Part shown: positions 63,452 to 64,000 of the stretch, piece after piece
Position numbering within the stretch: position 1 is the first letter of the stretch
Layout of the letters: each line of letters starts with the position of its first letter
NCBI RefSeq assembly: GCF_003114835.2
Contig: NZ_AP025028.1
Location: forward strand, 3,438,001-3,502,000
DNA: 64,000 nucleotides
Direction of reading: 5' to 3'
Source of the DNA: Leptospira kobayashii
Lineage (GTDB): Bacteria; Spirochaetota; Leptospiria; Leptospirales; Leptospiraceae
Notes under the pieces: model-generated
What the model was told of the DNA's origin: nothing
The model's database searches: none
Seen by the model: only the letters and a program-made list of their open reading frames with translations
Program-made: the position numbers and the translations under genes

Positions 63452-63596
63452 GGCTAACTACGCCTTACCGCTACGCTGCGGGATTCGCTTACGCTCACCC
63501 TTGCTCGGGCTAAAGCCACATTGGCTGTCCGTCACGCTTCCTGCGAAGCAAGAAGACGCGCCGGCCGCCAACGTCGGTAAGGCTAGTTCGTTATAC
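63452..63596 (+). repeat. attC-like element 19 (145 bp, short form)
   Basis: R'' GGCTAAC, core GTTATAC, L boxes GCCTTACCG/CGGTAAGGC, inner helix TTGGC/GCCAA. The flank pairs with the start of cassette 19 (TTAGCCGCC) over 16 positions, 15 matching. Confidence 0.88.
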
Positions 63597-63611
63597 GAAA
63601 AAAACTAAATC

Positions 63612-63639
63612 TTGACAAAAAGAGACATAAATATAAAAT
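63612..63639 (+). promoter_or_regulatory. Promoter at the start of cassette 20
   Basis: TTGACA (63612-63617), 16 bases, TAAAAT (63634-63639). The expected transcription start about seven bases later falls at the in-frame ATG at 63647, as for the HigBA cassette, suggesting a leaderless mRNA. Confidence 0.5.
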
Positions 63640-63646
63640 GATCGGC

Positions 63647-64000
63647 ATGAAAGCTGGAAGCAAAATTGATTCAAAAATTGCGTTCCTAATTTCTTTTTTT
63701 CCAAACAAACGTATAGCAATTACTCATTTAGTAAAATTACTTTATGCATTAGAACTGAAATCAATTGCAGAAAAGAAGCGAAGATTCTCACAGCTGAAGT
63801 TTATTCATGATCATTATGGACCAAATATTCCTGAAATAGAATCTATTTTAAGCTCTTCCTTCTTTGAAGTACAATTTGATGAAGATCAAAAATATTATTA
63901 TTCTAATTTTAAAAGCAATACTAAAGAAACTAAATTTTCAACTGAAGAAGCTAAATTTATCGAAGAATTTGCCTTAGAGTTTAGGGAATATAGATTTTCA
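63647..64000 (+). CDS. Panacea/SocA-like antitoxin-type protein, 3' end outside window (cassette 20)
   Basis: An open frame to the window edge (118 residues seen). ITHLVKLLYALELKSIAEKKRRFSQLKFIHDHYGPNIPEIESIL matches the Panacea (DUF4065/SocA) pattern, where KLLYLAD and the HYGP motif are characteristic. Panacea proteins are usually antitoxins or proteolysis adaptors paired with varied toxins; a toxin gene is expected beyond the window. An ATG three codons earlier (63638) overlaps the -10 element, so I prefer 63647. Confidence 0.72.
   Translation, partial: MKAGSKIDSKIAFLISFFPNKRIAITHLVKLLYALELKSIAEKKRRFSQLKFIHDHYGPNIPEIESILSSSFFEVQFDEDQKYYYSNFKSNTKETKFSTEEAKFIEEFALEFREYRFS

Larger units (their letters stand above)
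40251..64000 (+). mobile_element. Integron cassette array: 19 complete cassettes and a partial twentieth
   Basis: Cassettes are bounded at G|TTANNCG. First bases (T of each core): 40251, 42147, 43138, 44182, 45830, 46807, 47812, 49570, 50465, 51502, 53085, 54343, 55355, 56443, 57457, 58591, 59831, 61007, 62094 and 63591. Each holds one or two genes on the + strand and ends with an attC-like element. Cassette lengths run from about 0.9 to 1.9 kb. Every complete cassette starts with bases that pair with the bases just before its own attC. The array continues past the end of the window. Confidence 0.9.

Noticed and set aside
41983..63596. CRISPR array or REP-type repeats as an explanation of the repeated elements
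   Set aside because: Repeats are 143-175 bp, separated by 0.8-1.7 kb of genes, all in one orientation, with GTTANNC cores and covarying arms: this is an attC pattern, not CRISPR or REP.

Overview
The window looks like a Leptospira (spirochaete) chromosome. The evidence is a DUF1564-like gene, which I know only from Leptospira, together with a gene order and lipoprotein style typical of that genus. All family names come from recognising motifs by eye; no database search was possible.

Bases 1-38,700 are ordinary chromosome, with genes on both strands and tight, often overlapping operons. In order: the 3'-truncated rpsT gene; three uncharacterised genes and a degenerate thiolase; pheS-mpl; a Yip1-like protein with a GldA/GldF/GldG-type ABC exporter set; a PAS histidine kinase and response regulator; an adenosine-kinase-like PfkB enzyme; a DUF1564 gene; gpmI; a tandem serine hydrolase; a STAS / SpoIIE-type phosphatase pair; a poly-gamma-glutamate operon (pgsB-pgsC-pgsW); TPR proteins and lipoproteins; a nucleotidyltransferase; phoU; cheW; a tiny ribosomal-protein-like gene; a mannose-1-phosphate guanylyltransferase; hfq-miaA; pdxJ; a C-terminal-processing protease; and nadB.

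From about 39,070 to the end of the window lies a large chromosomal integron-like array. A tyrosine recombinase (39,073-40,176) is followed by an inferred attI crossover at G40250|T40251. After that come 19 complete gene cassettes and the start of a twentieth, all with genes on the + strand. Each ends in a long attC-like element (143-175 bp). The elements have R boxes (GTTANNC), covarying L boxes (GCCTTACCG/CGGTAAGGC, GGCTTATCG/CGATAAGCC, GGCTTACCG/CGGTAAGCC), an unpaired spacer, a covarying inner helix and covarying apical hairpins. The cassette genes are visibly AT-richer than the backbone.

Most recognisable cassettes look like phage defence or toxin-antitoxin modules: a retron-like reverse transcriptase fused to a trypsin-like protease, an AbiC-like membrane protein, a P-loop ATPase-TIR protein, AbrB-Doc, a nucleotidyltransferase pair, a HEPN-like protein, HigB-HigA, a SEC-C pair, two SIR2-like proteins, an HNH nuclease, a glycine-rich membrane pair and a Panacea-like antitoxin. 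Others encode lipoproteins or exported proteins. Several two-gene cassettes have no recognisable function.

The most striking signal is not a gene. All 19 complete cassettes begin and end with a private inverted repeat, different in each cassette. It extends the attC R-box helix to about 14-21 bp once the cassette is circular. In all 19 the pairing is interrupted at the same place: base 10 of the cassette is A and its partner is C. That is a mismatch on the top strand but a G.T wobble on the bottom strand, the strand integrases are known to recombine. The recombinase also runs in the same direction as the cassettes, has an extra N-terminal domain, and lacks a recognisable IntI-specific insert. 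This may be a lineage-specific integron system with its own recognition rules.
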